A DNA stretch of 64,000 nt from Pseudomonas putida (GCF_028682395.1 NZ_JANHLC010000002.1:1-64000), one strand, 5' to 3'. Counted from the stretch's first letter, positions 27,241 to 37,170 are shown. The notes: generated by a model from the sequence alone, not told the origin. Numbers and translations are program-made.

Positions 27241-28155
27241 CTACAGGGGAACAGTCAGTTTGAGCCAATAGGCCTGGCCTTCGGCCCGGTTGCGCACCCC
27301 GCTCTCTCCCTGCCATTTGGCGCTTAACGACCAGCCAGCCGCATTGCGGTATTGCACCGACGGCCCGATGGCGAAGGAGCGCCCGCGATTGTCGGCCAGC
27401 CGCCGGCCATCGACCCGATCATCGCTGATCTGCCGATAGGCATAGCCGCCCACCCCCAGCACCCAGTTGCCCACGCCCCAGCCCAGGGCATAGTCGGCGT
27501 GCAGTTCGCGACCGGACTGATAGTCGGTGGCCGGGTTCTCGAAGTTGTATTCGTGCATCAGGCGGATATCGGCGTTCAGGCCCTGGGGGTCGATATAACT
27601 CACGGCGTATACCGCTTGCACGGTGCTGTAGTGGTTGCCCAGGTTGATGGCATCGTCCTTGTCGTATTCGGCGCCTGTGGGCAGCACAAAGTCGACCCCC
27701 AGGGCCGTGTGCAACTTATCGCTGTGGTGGAAACCGAGAAACGGTCCCAAGTGTGCATCGCCGATCCCGCGTTTGTGATCATGGGCACCATTGACGTTGA
27801 TGCGCATATCGTTGAGCGGTAGCAAGGCATGGAAACCCGGGCTACCGCCCAGCCACTGCTGTTCGCTGACCCAGATAAAGCGCGGCACGACAGTGGTGAC
27901 CCGCAGATCGAGGTCGACCGCCAACTTGCGCCCGTCGTTACCGCGCAGGGTGTCGGCCAGGTAGTTGCCGACAAACACTTGGCTATAGAAGCCCGGCGCG
28001 GGGATTGCGCCCATCAGGTAGTTTTCGATCCCCATCGGCCAGGACGATCCGCCCCCTTCGGTGGCCTGGGTTGGGGCGGCACCACTGAGCAGCAGCGCGG
28101 CCCAGAGGTATTTGCAACGGTAGGGGGTCGCGGATAAGCGAGCACGGAAGTTCAT
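27241..28155 (-). CDS. Outer-membrane protein of the MetA-pathway-of-phenol-degradation family
   Basis: The 304-residue product has a signal peptide (to TQATEGG) and alternating beta-strand pattern: YLMGAIPAPGFYSQVFVGNY, the conserved NLGNHYSTVQAVYAVSY stretch, and a final strand ending in YWLKLTVPL. This SphA/MetA-type family is found near aromatic-degradation genes and is thought to move hydrophobic aromatics across the outer membrane. It converges on the sigma-54 activator gene, consistent with a role in alkylphenol entry. Confidence 0.85.
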   Translation of the reverse strand: MNFRARLSATPYRCKYLWAALLLSGAAPTQATEGGGSSWPMGIENYLMGAIPAPGFYSQVFVGNYLADTLRGNDGRKLAVDLDLRVTTVVPRFIWVSEQQWLGGSPGFHALLPLNDMRINVNGAHDHKRGIGDAHLGPFLGFHHSDKLHTALGVDFVLPTGAEYDKDDAINLGNHYSTVQAVYAVSYIDPQGLNADIRLMHEYNFENPATDYQSGRELHADYALGWGVGNWVLGVGGYAYRQISDDRVDGRRLADNRGRSFAIGPSVQYRNAAGWSLSAKWQGESGVRNRAEGQAYWLKLTVPL

Positions 28156-28429
28156 GGCTGAGCACCTTGTTATTGTTGAATGCCAAGGGCCCTTCTCAAC
28201 TATCGTGCCAACCCTATATCGGATTTTATATCTTGTATATTCAATGACTTAAGTAATATTCTTAAAGTCAACTAAACGATGTATACGCAAGCGCTGAAGA
28301 GTTTTGTTAAGAGAAATCCACACCCGCCGGATTTTTCGCGCCCATGGAAGCGGGCACAAGGTCTACTGTTGTCCTGCACGCCTCTTCAGGTACTTTCTCT
28401 TATCCCTCTAGCGACCAGGAACCCCTGCC
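28156..28429. other. Divergent intergenic region, AT-rich
   Basis: This 274-bp gap separates the divergent outer-membrane protein and MDR genes and has an AT-rich core around 28215-28270. A TGGCA on the minus strand (28181-28185) lacks a matching -12 element, so no sigma-54 promoter is claimed. Confidence 0.4.
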
Positions 28430-29440
28430 ATGACCAACAAGACGCTTTATGTGGAAGCCGGCGGCGGCTACGATCGTGTGGTACTCGGCAACAGTGAAGT
28501 GCGTGCCCCCGCTGCCCACGAAATCAGTGTGCGCCTGCATGCCAACTCCCTCAATTACCATGACTTTGCCGTGGTCAGCGGAATGTGGGGGCCCAGCGAG
28601 CGGCGTATTCCCATGGCCGACGGCGCCGGCGTGGTCACGGCGGTGGGCTCGGCCGTGAGCGAATTCAAGGTCGGCGACTCGGTCGTCAGCACCTTTTTCC
28701 CTGACTGGATCGACGGCACCCCATTGGTCGAAGGCTTTGCCACTGTGCCTGGCGACGGCATCGACGGCTACGCCCGCGAGCACGTGACCGCCCGGGCCTG
28801 TGCCTTTACCCTCGCGCCCCAAGGCTATAGCCACGCCGAAGCGGCGACCCTGACCACCGCCGGGCTGACCGCCTGGCGTGCGCTGATGGTCGATGGTGCC
28901 CTACAACCGGGCGATACGGTGCTGGTCCAGGGCACGGGCGGCGTCTCGATCTTCGCCCTGCAGTTCGCCAAACTGGCCGGCGCCCGGGTCATTGCTACCT
29001 CCTCCAGCGATGCCAAGCTCGAGCGGCTGGAAGCCATGGGGGCGGACCATCTGATCAACTATCGCAAGACCCCCAACTGGGGCGAGACCGCCCGCCAGTG
29101 GACCGGTGGGCGCGGTGTCGACCATGTGATTGATGTCGGTGGGCCAGCCACCCTGGAGCAATCAATGCTCGCCGCCCGTGTGGCCGGGCAGATTTCATTG
29201 ATTGGGATTTTGACCGGTGTCGCGGGCAATTTCCCGCTGGTGCTGGCGCTGGTCAAGCAACTGCGCCTGCAAGGCGTACTGGTGGGAAGCCGGGCCCAGC
29301 AACAGGATATGGTCCGCGCGCTGGACGCTTCGACTATGCGCCCGGTGATCGATCGCCATTTCCCGCTGAGCGAAATCGTCGAAGCGTTTCGCTACCAGGA
29401 AAGCAATCAGCACTTCGGCAAGATCTGCCTGGATATCTAG
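28430..29440 (+). CDS. Zinc-independent MDR oxidoreductase (quinone oxidoreductase-like)
   Basis: The 336-residue product is a medium-chain dehydrogenase/reductase: a GroES-like N-terminal domain (NSLNYHDFAVVSG, ADGAGVV), then a Rossmann segment VLVQGTGGVSIFALQFAKLAGA and a C-terminal HFGKICLDI. The zinc-ligand cysteines of alcohol dehydrogenases are absent, which points to the quinone-oxidoreductase/enoyl-reductase branch. Its position beside the alkylphenol genes suggests an auxiliary redox step, but no substrate can be named. Confidence 0.87.
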   Translation: MTNKTLYVEAGGGYDRVVLGNSEVRAPAAHEISVRLHANSLNYHDFAVVSGMWGPSERRIPMADGAGVVTAVGSAVSEFKVGDSVVSTFFPDWIDGTPLVEGFATVPGDGIDGYAREHVTARACAFTLAPQGYSHAEAATLTTAGLTAWRALMVDGALQPGDTVLVQGTGGVSIFALQFAKLAGARVIATSSSDAKLERLEAMGADHLINYRKTPNWGETARQWTGGRGVDHVIDVGGPATLEQSMLAARVAGQISLIGILTGVAGNFPLVLALVKQLRLQGVLVGSRAQQQDMVRALDASTMRPVIDRHFPLSEIVEAFRYQESNQHFGKICLDI

Positions 29441-29455
29441 ACCCAGGCCCGCAGC

Positions 29456-29495
29456 CCGCCTTGTTGACGCAAGCCCGCTTGCACCAACAAGGCGG
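29456..29495. terminator. Bidirectional stem-loop between convergent genes
   Basis: CCGCCTTGTTG (29456-29466) and CAACAAGGCGG (29485-29495) are perfect complements around an 18-base loop that itself contains a GCAAGC/GCTTGC stem. It separates the MDR gene stop from the hpd stop. Confidence 0.6.
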
Positions 29496-29503
29496 CGCCG
29501 GGG

Positions 29504-30580
29504 TTACTCGGCGTTGAGCACGCCGCGGCGCACCTGATCGCGCTCGATGGACTCGAACAGTGCCTTGAAGTTGCCTTCGCCAAAGCCATCGTCGCCCTTG
29601 CGCTGGATAAATTCAAAAAACACCGGGCCCATCAGGGTTTCCGAGAAGATCTGCAACAACAGACGCTTGTCGCCGGCCTCGGACGAGCCGTCCAGCAGGA
29701 TGCCACGGGCCTTGAGCTCATCTACCGGCTCGCCGTGATTGGGCAAACGGCCTTCGAGCATTTCATAGTAGGTATCCGGTGGCGCGGTCATAAAGCGCAT
29801 GCCGATCTTCTTCAGTTGGTCCCAGGTCTTGATCAGGTCGTCCGTAAGGAACGCCACGTGCTGGATGCCCTCGCCGTTGAACTGCATCAGGAACTCTTCG
29901 ATTTGCCCGGCGCCCTTGGACGACTCTTCGTTGAGCGGAATGCGGATCATGCCGTCCGGGGCGGTCATGGCCTTGGAAGTCAGGCCCGTGTACTCACCCT
30001 TGATATCGAAATAGCGAATTTCGCGGAAGTTGAACAACTTCTCGTAGAAGTTGGCCCAATAGGCCATGCGCCCGCGATAAACGTTGTGGGTCAGGTGATC
30101 GATGATTTTCAGGCCCGCACCCGGTGGGTTGCGGTCGACGCCTTCGAGGAACACGAAGTCGATGTCATAGATCGAGCTGCCTTCGCCAAAGCGGTCGATC
30201 AGATACAGCGGTGCGCCGCCAATGCCCTTGATGGCCGGCAGATGCAGCTCCATAGGACCGGTCTTGATCTCGATGGGCTGGGCGCCCAGCTCCAGGGCAC
30301 GGGTGTAAGCCTTCTGCGCATTCTTGACGCGAAAAGCCATGCCGCAGACCGACGGGCCATGCTCGGCCGCAAAGTAGGAGGCGACGCTATGGGGTTCGTT
30401 GTTGAGGATCAGGTTGATCACGCCCTGGCGATACAGATGCACGTCTTTGGAGCGGTGGCTGGCCACCTTGGTAAAGCCCATGATCTCGAAGATCGGCTCC
30501 AGGGTATTGGGAACCGGCGATGCGAACTCGATGAACTCAAAGCCCATCAGGCCCATGGGGTTTTCGAAGATATCTGTCAT
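29504..30580 (-). CDS. hpd: 4-hydroxyphenylpyruvate dioxygenase
   Basis: The 358-residue product is full-length bacterial HPPD. The Fe(II) ligands are visible as His162 (DHLTHNV), His241 (IQHVAF) and Glu323 (FFEFIQRKG), with the C-terminal [11 protein letters not shown] typical of the family. It converts 4-hydroxyphenylpyruvate to homogentisate in tyrosine catabolism. It stands alone here without hmgA or fahA and is transcribed leftward, converging on the MDR gene. A 70-codon ORF just upstream has no recognisable identity. Confidence 0.97.
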   Translation of the reverse strand: MTDIFENPMGLMGFEFIEFASPVPNTLEPIFEIMGFTKVASHRSKDVHLYRQGVINLILNNEPHSVASYFAAEHGPSVCGMAFRVKNAQKAYTRALELGAQPIEIKTGPMELHLPAIKGIGGAPLYLIDRFGEGSSIYDIDFVFLEGVDRNPPGAGLKIIDHLTHNVYRGRMAYWANFYEKLFNFREIRYFDIKGEYTGLTSKAMTAPDGMIRIPLNEESSKGAGQIEEFLMQFNGEGIQHVAFLTDDLIKTWDQLKKIGMRFMTAPPDTYYEMLEGRLPNHGEPVDELKARGILLDGSSEAGDKRLLLQIFSETLMGPVFFEFIQRKGDDGFGEGNFKALFESIERDQVRRGVLNAE

Positions 30581-30844
30581 GGTGGCGCCTCATCATCATT
30601 TTTAGAATTAACGGAACGTTAGTCATTGAGGATGCAGACGCGCACGGGTGGCGCGCAGGAGATGCCACGCACGCTGCGGGCCAGGAAGTCGCCGTAGATC
30701 AGTGGGAAACCGAGTGTTTTCATTTCGCCGTTCTCTGCTGGGCGAGGCTTCTGTTTCCAGAAGTCATTATTCTTGTATGCGTAAGCGGATTCTACATACC
30801 GTAATACGGTTTGTCCTACTTCCCGCTCCACGATTCACCACTGG

Positions 30845-30955
30845 CCGATTGCACAGGTACAGTCCGGCGAGAATCAGCAGCCCACCTGCGCCCATGTAAT
30901 ACCCAATACAGGCCAGCGCTGAAGCAAACACCCCAGGTAGCCAAGACCACGTCAG
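30845..30955 (-). pseudogene. 3' remnant of an EamA/DMT-family transporter
   Basis: The minus-strand translation contains LPGVFASALACIG, then GAGGLLILAGLYLCNR, the typical last transmembrane helix and tail of DMT-superfamily permeases. Upstream residues are not transporter-like and there is no start. Only the extreme C-terminus survives. Confidence 0.55.
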
Positions 30956-31064
30956 TGCCGAGCATCCAGCGCAGCAATCGCCGTGATATCGGCCTCTCCT
31001 TGCATCAGTGTAGCCAGCCATAGCATCACGGGTCGACATGGCGCCCAATGCCGCGCAGCGCCTG

Positions 31065-31307
31065 GTTCCAAACATCCACTACCGCTGCTCCCAGTTGCTC
31101 AGTACCCTGGCGACGGTCGAACGTAGTGCAGCGATCACCCTGGTCGCCGAAGGCGCGCTTTCTGAGGTGCTGGGCCCGGGCCTGCAAAAAATCCCCCTCA
31201 GGCCTCTGTTCAAGCGAACCGTCGGCCTGGCAGTCTTGGATCGGCGCGGGGCATCGCCGGCGGCCCAGGCTTTTATCAAGATGGCCGTAAACTCACGCCA
31301 AAACTGA
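31065..31307 (+). pseudogene. 3' remnant of a LysR-family regulator
   Basis: The translation has the end of a LysR effector domain: SQLLSTLATVERSAAITLVA, then GPGLQKIPLRP, FKRTVGLAVLDRR and SPAAQAFIKM. The N-terminal HTH and most of the domain are missing. It is divergent from the DMT remnant, as expected for a regulator/target pair whose shared 5' ends were deleted. Confidence 0.65.
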
Positions 31308-31412
31308 ACCCCAGTGCAGCCAAGCCGTCTATCATGGCGTTAGCTGTGCTCCCGCATGGATGGCCCACGGCCCTCCCCCACGACAGCCCTCCATTGAGGT
31401 AAGGCGTATAGA

Positions 31413-32948
31413 ATGCCCTTGACTGCCACCGGCCCGCGCTCTTGGTCCGCTCGCCATGGCCTGGCGCTGGTCGCCGGCCTGCTTCCCATTACTCTGGGCC
31501 TGCTTATGCTCAGTTGGCAGGCCGAGCGCACGCTCCAGCAGATCTCCCTGCAGGCGGCCAACGACTCGGTCAAGCAGTTCGACCTGATGCTCGGCCACGC
31601 CGCTCGCTCAGCTGGCGAACTCCTGCCGCTGGCCGGACAGGAGTGCTCGAAGAACCTGTTTGCCCTGCGCGATCAGGTAACACGACGGCCTTTTGTACGC
31701 AGTACCAATCTGGTCAATAACAACATCCTGTATTGCAGCTCGCTGTTTGGTGACTTCAACGAACCGTTCGATCCCAGCCAGTACGTCGACGGCACACTCC
31801 GTCTCATGGACGGCAATCCCGTCACCCCAGGTTCGGGTGTGCTGATCTACCGCATCGCGGATGGAGAACGCAGCGCCCTGGTCGCCATCGATGGCTTTCA
31901 CCTGAGCAATATCCTTTCCTTGATCAGCCACAAGACCCGGCTCTTCTTCAAGGTGGGCGAGCACTGGATCGCAGCCGATGGCCAGGTCCGCGACTCGGCT
32001 CCGCCAGTCTTCCCGGTGGCGGATAACCAAGTCACGTCCAACCGCTTTGCCTACAGCATCGAAGCCGGTTTCCCCAAGGGAGAGGTCTGGCGCTACATGC
32101 AGGCCGAGTATCCTGTGTTATTCGGCTTGCTGGTCCTGCTTGGCGCACTGGCCGGCGGTAGCACCCGCTGGATGCAGAAGCGCGCATCGGCGCCGACCCA
32201 CGAACTGCAACGGGCATTGGAAGCACAGGAATTTATCCCCTACTTCCAACCGGTGGTCCGCGGTGAGGATGAGGCCTGGGCCGGGGCTGAAGTGCTGATG
32301 CGCTGGCAACACCCGCGCGAGGGCCTGGTGCGCCCGGACCTGTTTATTCCCTTTGCCGAGCAATCGGGCCTGATCATGCCGATGACCCGTTCGCTGATGC
32401 GGCAGACCGCCAAGCTGCTGGCCCCCCACGCCGACAAACTGAGCCCCGGCTTTCACCTGGGCATCAATATCACGGCCGGACACTGCCATGAACTGGACCT
32501 GGTCGAGGACTGCCGCGAATTTCTAGCGGCCTTCAAGCCGGGACAGGTCATCCTCGTGCTGGAATTGACCGAGCGTGAGCTGATCGAACCAGGGCCGGTG
32601 ACGCACCAACTCTTCCGTGAGTTGCACGAACTGGGGGTGATGATTGCCATTGACGACTTCGGGACCGGGCACTCCAGTCTCAGTTACCTGCGTACGCTCA
32701 ATGTCGACTACTTGAAGATCGATCAGAGCTTTGTCGCAATGATCGGCGACGATGTCCTGTCCCGACATATCCTCGACAGCATTATCGAGTTGTGCAGCAA
32801 ACTGAACCTGGGAATCGTTGCCGAGGGCGTCGAGACGCGCGAGCAGCGCGACTATCTATTGGGACACCACGTCGACTTTCTGCAGGGCTACCTTATTGCA
32901 CGGCCCATGCCGCCGGCCGACTTCCTTAAGTGCTTGGGCGCGACCTGA
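31413..32948 (+). CDS. Membrane CSS-motif EAL cyclic-di-GMP phosphodiesterase
   Basis: The 511-residue product has TM1 (about 14-35), a periplasmic CSS domain containing YCSSLFG (about 107-113), TM2 (about 230-250) and a cytoplasmic EAL domain (265-508). EAL-type features are present: AEVLMRWQHP, NITAGH, ELTERE, IDDFGTGHSSLSYL, DYLKIDQSFV and VAEGVET. The signature reads EVL rather than EAL, common in this subfamily. CSS-EAL enzymes are regulated by DsbA/DsbB-dependent disulfides. It is single and rightward, after the gene-remnant scar. Confidence 0.92.
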   Translation: MPLTATGPRSWSARHGLALVAGLLPITLGLLMLSWQAERTLQQISLQAANDSVKQFDLMLGHAARSAGELLPLAGQECSKNLFALRDQVTRRPFVRSTNLVNNNILYCSSLFGDFNEPFDPSQYVDGTLRLMDGNPVTPGSGVLIYRIADGERSALVAIDGFHLSNILSLISHKTRLFFKVGEHWIAADGQVRDSAPPVFPVADNQVTSNRFAYSIEAGFPKGEVWRYMQAEYPVLFGLLVLLGALAGGSTRWMQKRASAPTHELQRALEAQEFIPYFQPVVRGEDEAWAGAEVLMRWQHPREGLVRPDLFIPFAEQSGLIMPMTRSLMRQTAKLLAPHADKLSPGFHLGINITAGHCHELDLVEDCREFLAAFKPGQVILVLELTERELIEPGPVTHQLFRELHELGVMIAIDDFGTGHSSLSYLRTLNVDYLKIDQSFVAMIGDDVLSRHILDSIIELCSKLNLGIVAEGVETREQRDYLLGHHVDFLQGYLIARPMPPADFLKCLGAT

Positions 32949-33210
32949 CGCGGCAACGACTACATGGCGCTGTCGCTGTTTCGTGGTTGATTTTCAGCCA
33001 TTCCATAGAGATAGATCATTTACCGGCCACCCATTAGCAACTACACTTTTTTTCAGTGCGTACATCTCATATCAAAACTTAATGACTGATATGAGTTCTA
33101 TTATTGTCGTTGCATCCCCCCGCACGGGGGCCCGTTAACCGAATGCGCCACGCTTATCGCCTTATCCAAGGATGATCCTGTCGACCGCCTACGCTGATGG
33201 AGTAAAGATC

Positions 33211-33567
33211 TTGTCCAAACTTGCAGAATTTCGCGCTGCCGAGAAGGCACTCAAAGAGCAGATCGCTCAACTCGAGGCCCTGAAAAACGATACCCGCCTC
33301 AAGAAAGAAATCGAGTTCGAGAGCGCTCTTCAGGACCTGATGAAGACCTATGGCAAGAGCCTGCGGGATATCATTGCCATTCTCGCCCCCAACCCAGGCA
33401 ACCTGGCTACTACGGCTCCCAAGCAGCGTCGGCCGCGGGTGGTGAAGGTTTATCGCAACCCCCACACTGGCGAGCGGATCGAAACCAAAGGTGGCAACCA
33501 CCGCGGACTCAAGGCCTGGAAAGAGCAGTACGGTGCCGGCACCGTTGATAGCTGGTTACAAGTTTGA
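33211..33567 (+). CDS. mvaU: MvaT/MvaU-family H-NS-like nucleoid protein
   Basis: The 118-residue product starts at TTG 33211 (MSKLAEFRAAEKALKEQIAQ), with GGAG 8 bp upstream. It has the N-terminal coiled-coil oligomerisation region (1-60) and the C-terminal AT-hook-like domain: VKVYRNPHTGERIETKGGNH, then LKAWKEQYG. MvaT/MvaU proteins silence AT-rich horizontally acquired DNA in Pseudomonas. The frame extends 13 codons upstream to an ATG, but that N-terminus does not fit the family. The length of 118 matches MvaU-like paralogues. Confidence 0.9.
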   Translation: MSKLAEFRAAEKALKEQIAQLEALKNDTRLKKEIEFESALQDLMKTYGKSLRDIIAILAPNPGNLATTAPKQRRPRVVKVYRNPHTGERIETKGGNHRGLKAWKEQYGAGTVDSWLQV

Positions 33568-33959
33568 GCCGACTCTTGTATCGCCCACTACTCGCCTTGC
33601 CTATGCTGGGCGAGTTAATACTTTAGTGCGCTGATCGCAACTCTCTCTCGCTCATTCCAACCTATGGGCCTAGCTATTTGCAGGCTTATTCCCTTTCTTT
33701 CGTAGTACCCCGCAAAAAGTTGCAGACAATCTTCTTGCGACTACTTCGTTATTTTCAGCTTTCAGATAAAACACTCTTTACCTCCGTGAGATTTCACATT
33801 TTTTTCACATCCACTCTTCCAGGATGAAGGCTGCTAAAGGACTAGCGCCCCATGCCCGCTTCGGCGGGCTTCTTTATGCCTGCGCTCAGCGATTTGGCAT
33901 TGCGCCGGGCAAGTCCGTATCATTCCGTATCAGGTTTTCATTTCTTTTACGGAGGGCCC
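33568..33959. other. Gene-less 3' region of mvaU and leader of gloA
   Basis: No CDS is supported. An ACTCGCC/GGCGAGT stem lies just after mvaU (33591-33616) and a compact terminator at 33854-33877. The AT-rich stretch between could encode a small RNA ending at that terminator, but no promoter was recognised. Confidence 0.4.
33854..33877 (+). terminator. Intrinsic terminator
   Basis: GCCCGC-TTCG-GCGGGC (33854-33869) is a perfect stem with a stable TTCG tetraloop followed by TTCTTTAT. It lies 290 bp after mvaU and 83 bp before gloA, so it may end a long mvaU 3' transcript or a small RNA. Confidence 0.7.
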
Positions 33960-34490
33960 ATGAGCCTGCAAGCACTCAATTCATTCCCAGGCGTCACGGC
34001 GCAACCCGATAGCGCCACCGCCCGCTTCGTGTTCAACCACACCATGCTGCGCGTCAAGGACATCACCCGCTCCCTGGATTTCTATACGCGCATCCTGGGT
34101 TTCTCCCTGGTGGAAAAGCGTGACTTCCCGGAAGCCGAGTTCAGCCTGTACTTCCTCGCCCTGGTCGATAAAGCCCAGATCCCGGCCGATGCCGCCGAGC
34201 GTACCGAGTGGATGAAATCGATCCCCGGCATCCTCGAGCTGACCCATAACCATGGTACGGAAAACGATCCGGACTTTGCCTACCACAACGGTAATACCGA
34301 CCCACGCGGCTTTGGCCATATCTGCATCTCGGTGCCGGATATCCGGGCAGCCTGCGAGCGCTTCGAACAACTGGGTGTTGATTTCCAGAAGCGCCTGAAC
34401 GATGGGCGCATGAAGAGCCTGGCGTTTATCAAGGACCCGGACAATTACTGGGTCGAGATCATCCAACCCGCGCCCCTGGCCGATGCCTGA
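33960..34490 (+). CDS. gloA: Lactoylglutathione lyase (glyoxalase I)
   Basis: The 176-residue product matches GloA: FNHTMLRVKDITRSLDFYTR, GFSLVEKRDFPEAEFSLYFL, ILELTHNHGTE, GFGHICISVPD and NYWVEII with the metal-ligand His and Glu residues of the family. ATG at 33960 follows GGAGGG. The enzyme isomerises the glutathione-methylglyoxal hemithioacetal in cytoplasmic detoxification. A strong terminator follows. Confidence 0.95.
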   Translation: MSLQALNSFPGVTAQPDSATARFVFNHTMLRVKDITRSLDFYTRILGFSLVEKRDFPEAEFSLYFLALVDKAQIPADAAERTEWMKSIPGILELTHNHGTENDPDFAYHNGNTDPRGFGHICISVPDIRAACERFEQLGVDFQKRLNDGRMKSLAFIKDPDNYWVEIIQPAPLADA

Positions 34491-34505
34491 AACCCAGGCA
34501 TAGAA

Positions 34506-34540
34506 AAAGCCCCATGAGCAATCATGGGGCTTTCTTGTTT
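34506..34540 (+). terminator. Intrinsic terminator of gloA
   Basis: AAAGCCCCATGA (34506-34517) and TCATGGGGCTTT (34522-34533) form a perfect 12-bp stem with a GCAA loop, followed by CTTGTTT. Confidence 0.88.
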
Positions 34541-34650
34541 CAGGACTGACAACAGCCCTATACCAACACCAATGCCTGAATCCGTCGTCCGAATCGGCTC
34601 GGTTTCAACAGGGCTACGGCCATCGCGTCCGAATCAGTCCGCTGTCGGCC

Positions 34651-36213
34651 TCAAGCCGGCGCCGAGCTGCGGATCAGGTGATCAAAGGCGCTCAGCGAAG
34701 CCTTGGCGCCCTCGCCCACAGCAATCACGATCTGCTTGTACGGCACGGTCGTCACGTCGCCGGCGGCGAACACACCGGGCAGCGAGGTCTCGCCACGGGC
34801 ATCGACCACGATCTCGCCACGGTTCGACAGCTCGACAGTCCCCTTGAGCCAGTCGGTGTTCGGCAGCAGGCCGATCTGTACAAAGATCCCTTCCAGTTCG
34901 ACCGTATGGATCTCGCCAGACTGCCGATCCTTGTAGCGCAGGCCATTGACCTTCTGCCCATCGCCGGTTACTTCGGTGGTCTGGGCATGGGTGATCACGG
35001 TCACGTTCGGCAAGCTGTGCAGTTTGCGCTGCAGAACCGCATCGGCGCGCAGTTGTACATCGAACTCCAGCAGTGTCACGTGGGCCACGATACCGGCCAA
35101 ATCGATGGCCGCTTCAACACCAGAGTTGCCCCCGCCAATGACCGCCACGCGTTTGCCCTTGAACAGCGGGCCATCGCAATGTGGGCAGTAGGCGACACCG
35201 CGGCTGCGGTACTCCTGCTCACCGGGCACGTTCATTTCGCGCCAGCGTGCACCGGTGGCCAGGATCACGGTCTTGGCCTTGAGCGAGGCACCGCTGGCAA
35301 AGTGGATTTCGTGCAGCTCGCCATGCTGGCCGGGAATCAGCTTGTCGGCACGTTGCAGGTTCATGATATCGACGTCGTACTGTTTGACGTGTTCTTCCAG
35401 GGCCATGGCCAGTTTCGGCCCTTCGGTCTCCTGGACCGAGATAAAGTTCTCGATGGCCATGGTATCGAGTACCTGGCCGCCAAAGCGTTCAGCAGCAACA
35501 CCGGTGCGAATACCTTTGCGCGCGGCGTAGATCGCCGCTGCAGCGCCGGCTGGACCACCGCCGACCACCAGCACGTCAAAAGCTTCCTTGGCGCTGATCT
35601 TTTCAGCCTGGCGCTCGATGGCGCTGGTGTCGATCTTGCCGAGGATTTCTTCAAGGCCCATGCGGCCCTGACCGAAGTTGACACCGTTCAGGTACACGCT
35701 GGGAACAGCCATGACCTGACGCTGATCGACCTCATCCTGGAACAACGCACCGTCGATGGCGACGTGGCGGATATTGGGGTTGAGCACCGCCATCAGGTTC
35801 AACGCCTGAACCACGTCCGGGCAGTTCTGGCAGGACAGCGAGAAGTAGGTCTCGAAGTTGAACTCGCCCTTGAGCGAGCGGATCTGTTCGATCACTTCGG
35901 CGCTGGCTTTCGATGGGTGGCCGCCGACTTGCAGCAGGGCCAGCACCAGCGAAGTAAATTCGTGCCCCATGGGGATACCGGCGAAACGCAGGCTGATATC
36001 GGCTCCAGGGCGGTTCAGCGAGAACGAAGGCTTGCGCGCATCGTTGCCGTTGTCGAGCAAGGTAATCTTGTCGCAAAGGCTGGCCACATCTTTGAGCAAG
36101 GCCAGCATTTCTTGAGATTTCGCGCCGTCATCGAGGGAGGCGACGATCTCGATCGGTTGGGTGACCCGTTCCAGGTACGACTTCAACTGGGCTTTAAGAT
36201 TGGCGTCCAACAT
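34651..36213 (-). CDS. ahpF: Alkyl hydroperoxide reductase subunit F
   Basis: The 520-residue product begins [17 protein letters not shown] and has the two thioredoxin-like folds with the redox CQNC (about 128-131), the FAD-binding [17 protein letters not shown] and the pyridine-nucleotide disulfide CPHC (about 343-346). It uses NADH to reduce AhpC. AAGGAG precedes the ATG at 36213. It lies 125 bp downstream of ahpC with a hairpin between. OxyR control is expected from the family. Confidence 0.96.
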   Translation of the reverse strand: MLDANLKAQLKSYLERVTQPIEIVASLDDGAKSQEMLALLKDVASLCDKITLLDNGNDARKPSFSLNRPGADISLRFAGIPMGHEFTSLVLALLQVGGHPSKASAEVIEQIRSLKGEFNFETYFSLSCQNCPDVVQALNLMAVLNPNIRHVAIDGALFQDEVDQRQVMAVPSVYLNGVNFGQGRMGLEEILGKIDTSAIERQAEKISAKEAFDVLVVGGGPAGAAAAIYAARKGIRTGVAAERFGGQVLDTMAIENFISVQETEGPKLAMALEEHVKQYDVDIMNLQRADKLIPGQHGELHEIHFASGASLKAKTVILATGARWREMNVPGEQEYRSRGVAYCPHCDGPLFKGKRVAVIGGGNSGVEAAIDLAGIVAHVTLLEFDVQLRADAVLQRKLHSLPNVTVITHAQTTEVTGDGQKVNGLRYKDRQSGEIHTVELEGIFVQIGLLPNTDWLKGTVELSNRGEIVVDARGETSLPGVFAAGDVTTVPYKQIVIAVGEGAKASLSAFDHLIRSSAPA

Positions 36214-36250
36214 GATGGGCGATCTCCTTTGTTCATTCTGTAGAAATAAC

Positions 36251-36279
36251 AACGCCCAGGTGTCTACCACCCGGGCGTT
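36251..36279 (-). terminator. Attenuator-like hairpin between ahpC and ahpF
   Basis: AACGCCCAGGTG (36251-36262) pairs with CACCCGGGCGTT (36268-36279) with one wobble. On the transcribed minus strand it is followed by GTTATTTCTA. Partial termination here would give more AhpC than AhpF, in line with the need for excess peroxidase. Confidence 0.6.
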
Positions 36280-36338
36280 ATAGGGCGGTGCGGCTTACTT
36301 AGAAAGTGCGGATGACCGCCCTTGACTGACTCACAGAC

Positions 36339-36902
36339 TTAGATCTTGCCGACCAGGTCCAGAGACGGAGCCAGAGTGGCCTCGCCTTCTTTCCACTTGG
36401 CTGGGCACACTTCGCCTGGGTGCGCAGCAACGTACTGAGCGGCCTTGATTTTGCGCAGCAGCTCGGAAGCGTCGCGGCCTACGCCACCGTCGTTCAGTTC
36501 AACGATCTTGATCTGGCCTTCTGGGTTGATCACGAAAGTACCGCGATCAGCCAGACCCGCTTCTTCGATCAGCACGTCGAAGTTGCGCGAGATGGTCAGC
36601 GTAGGGTCGCCGATCATGGTGTACTGGATTTTGCCAATAGCTGGCGAGGTGTTGTGCCAGGCAGCGTGGGCAAAGTGGGTGTCGGTGGAAACGCTGTAGA
36701 TCTCAACGCCCAGTTTCTGGAATTCGGCGTAGTTGTCTGCCAGGTCTTCCAGCTCGGTTGGGCAAACGAAGGTGAAGTCAGCCGGGTAGAAAAACACCAC
36801 AGACCACTTGCCTTTCAGATCGGCGTCCGACACTTCGACGAATGCGCCATTTTTGAATGCAGTTGCTTTGAAGGGTTTAACTTGGCTGTTGATGATAGGC
36901 AT
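36339..36902 (-). CDS. ahpC: Alkyl hydroperoxide reductase subunit C (2-Cys peroxiredoxin)
   Basis: The 187-residue product is AhpC: the peroxidatic Cys in FTFVCPTE (about residue 47), [23 protein letters not shown], and the resolving Cys in VCPAKW near the C-terminus. GGAGAG precedes the start. It is the first gene of the ahpCF unit. The 268-bp upstream region contains ATAG/CTAT-like tetrads but not a full OxyR site. Confidence 0.97.
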   Translation of the reverse strand: MPIINSQVKPFKATAFKNGAFVEVSDADLKGKWSVVFFYPADFTFVCPTELEDLADNYAEFQKLGVEIYSVSTDTHFAHAAWHNTSPAIGKIQYTMIGDPTLTISRNFDVLIEEAGLADRGTFVINPEGQIKIVELNDGGVGRDASELLRKIKAAQYVAAHPGEVCPAKWKEGEATLAPSLDLVGKI

Positions 36903-37170
36903 CGTTGACTCTCCGTCAGGGTTGAAAAAGTTGATGGGTGAATCATACCCATGGCTCTGCCGATTGGCTCATTGGCAAAGCTGATACTACTGATTAGGTT
37001 TCTCTATCAAGTGACTCTATAAATAGAAGAAAACCATATCCGCGACTCTAGCGGATTTCTGCGACGGTGACATGACCATCGCGTCACATAGCAGTAGGCC
37101 GGGAGTGTACCGGCCACTGCCAGGGGCGTCACGACCTCTGGCCGCCAACCGCCGGGCCAGAGGCCCGCGA

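Larger units (their letters stand above)
30581..31412. other. Degraded region with two gene remnants
   Basis: Apart from the two 3' gene fragments listed separately, this 830-bp stretch holds only unconvincing short ORFs, including a 70-codon leftward ORF at 30619-30831 with no recognisable identity and no clear Shine-Dalgarno. Confidence 0.5.

Noticed and set aside
28170..28200. Sigma-54 promoter for the MetA-family outer-membrane gene
   Set aside because: TGGCA is present on the minus strand but the -12 position reads AATAA without GC.
30619..30831. 70-codon leftward ORF upstream of hpd
   Set aside because: No ribosome site, no recognisable sequence, and it overlaps the decayed DMT transporter remnant; not listed as a gene.
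36981..37040. OxyR binding site upstream of ahpC
   Set aside because: Several ATAG/CTAT tetrads are present but only two fall at the required 7-bp spacing; the four-tetrad pattern is not met.
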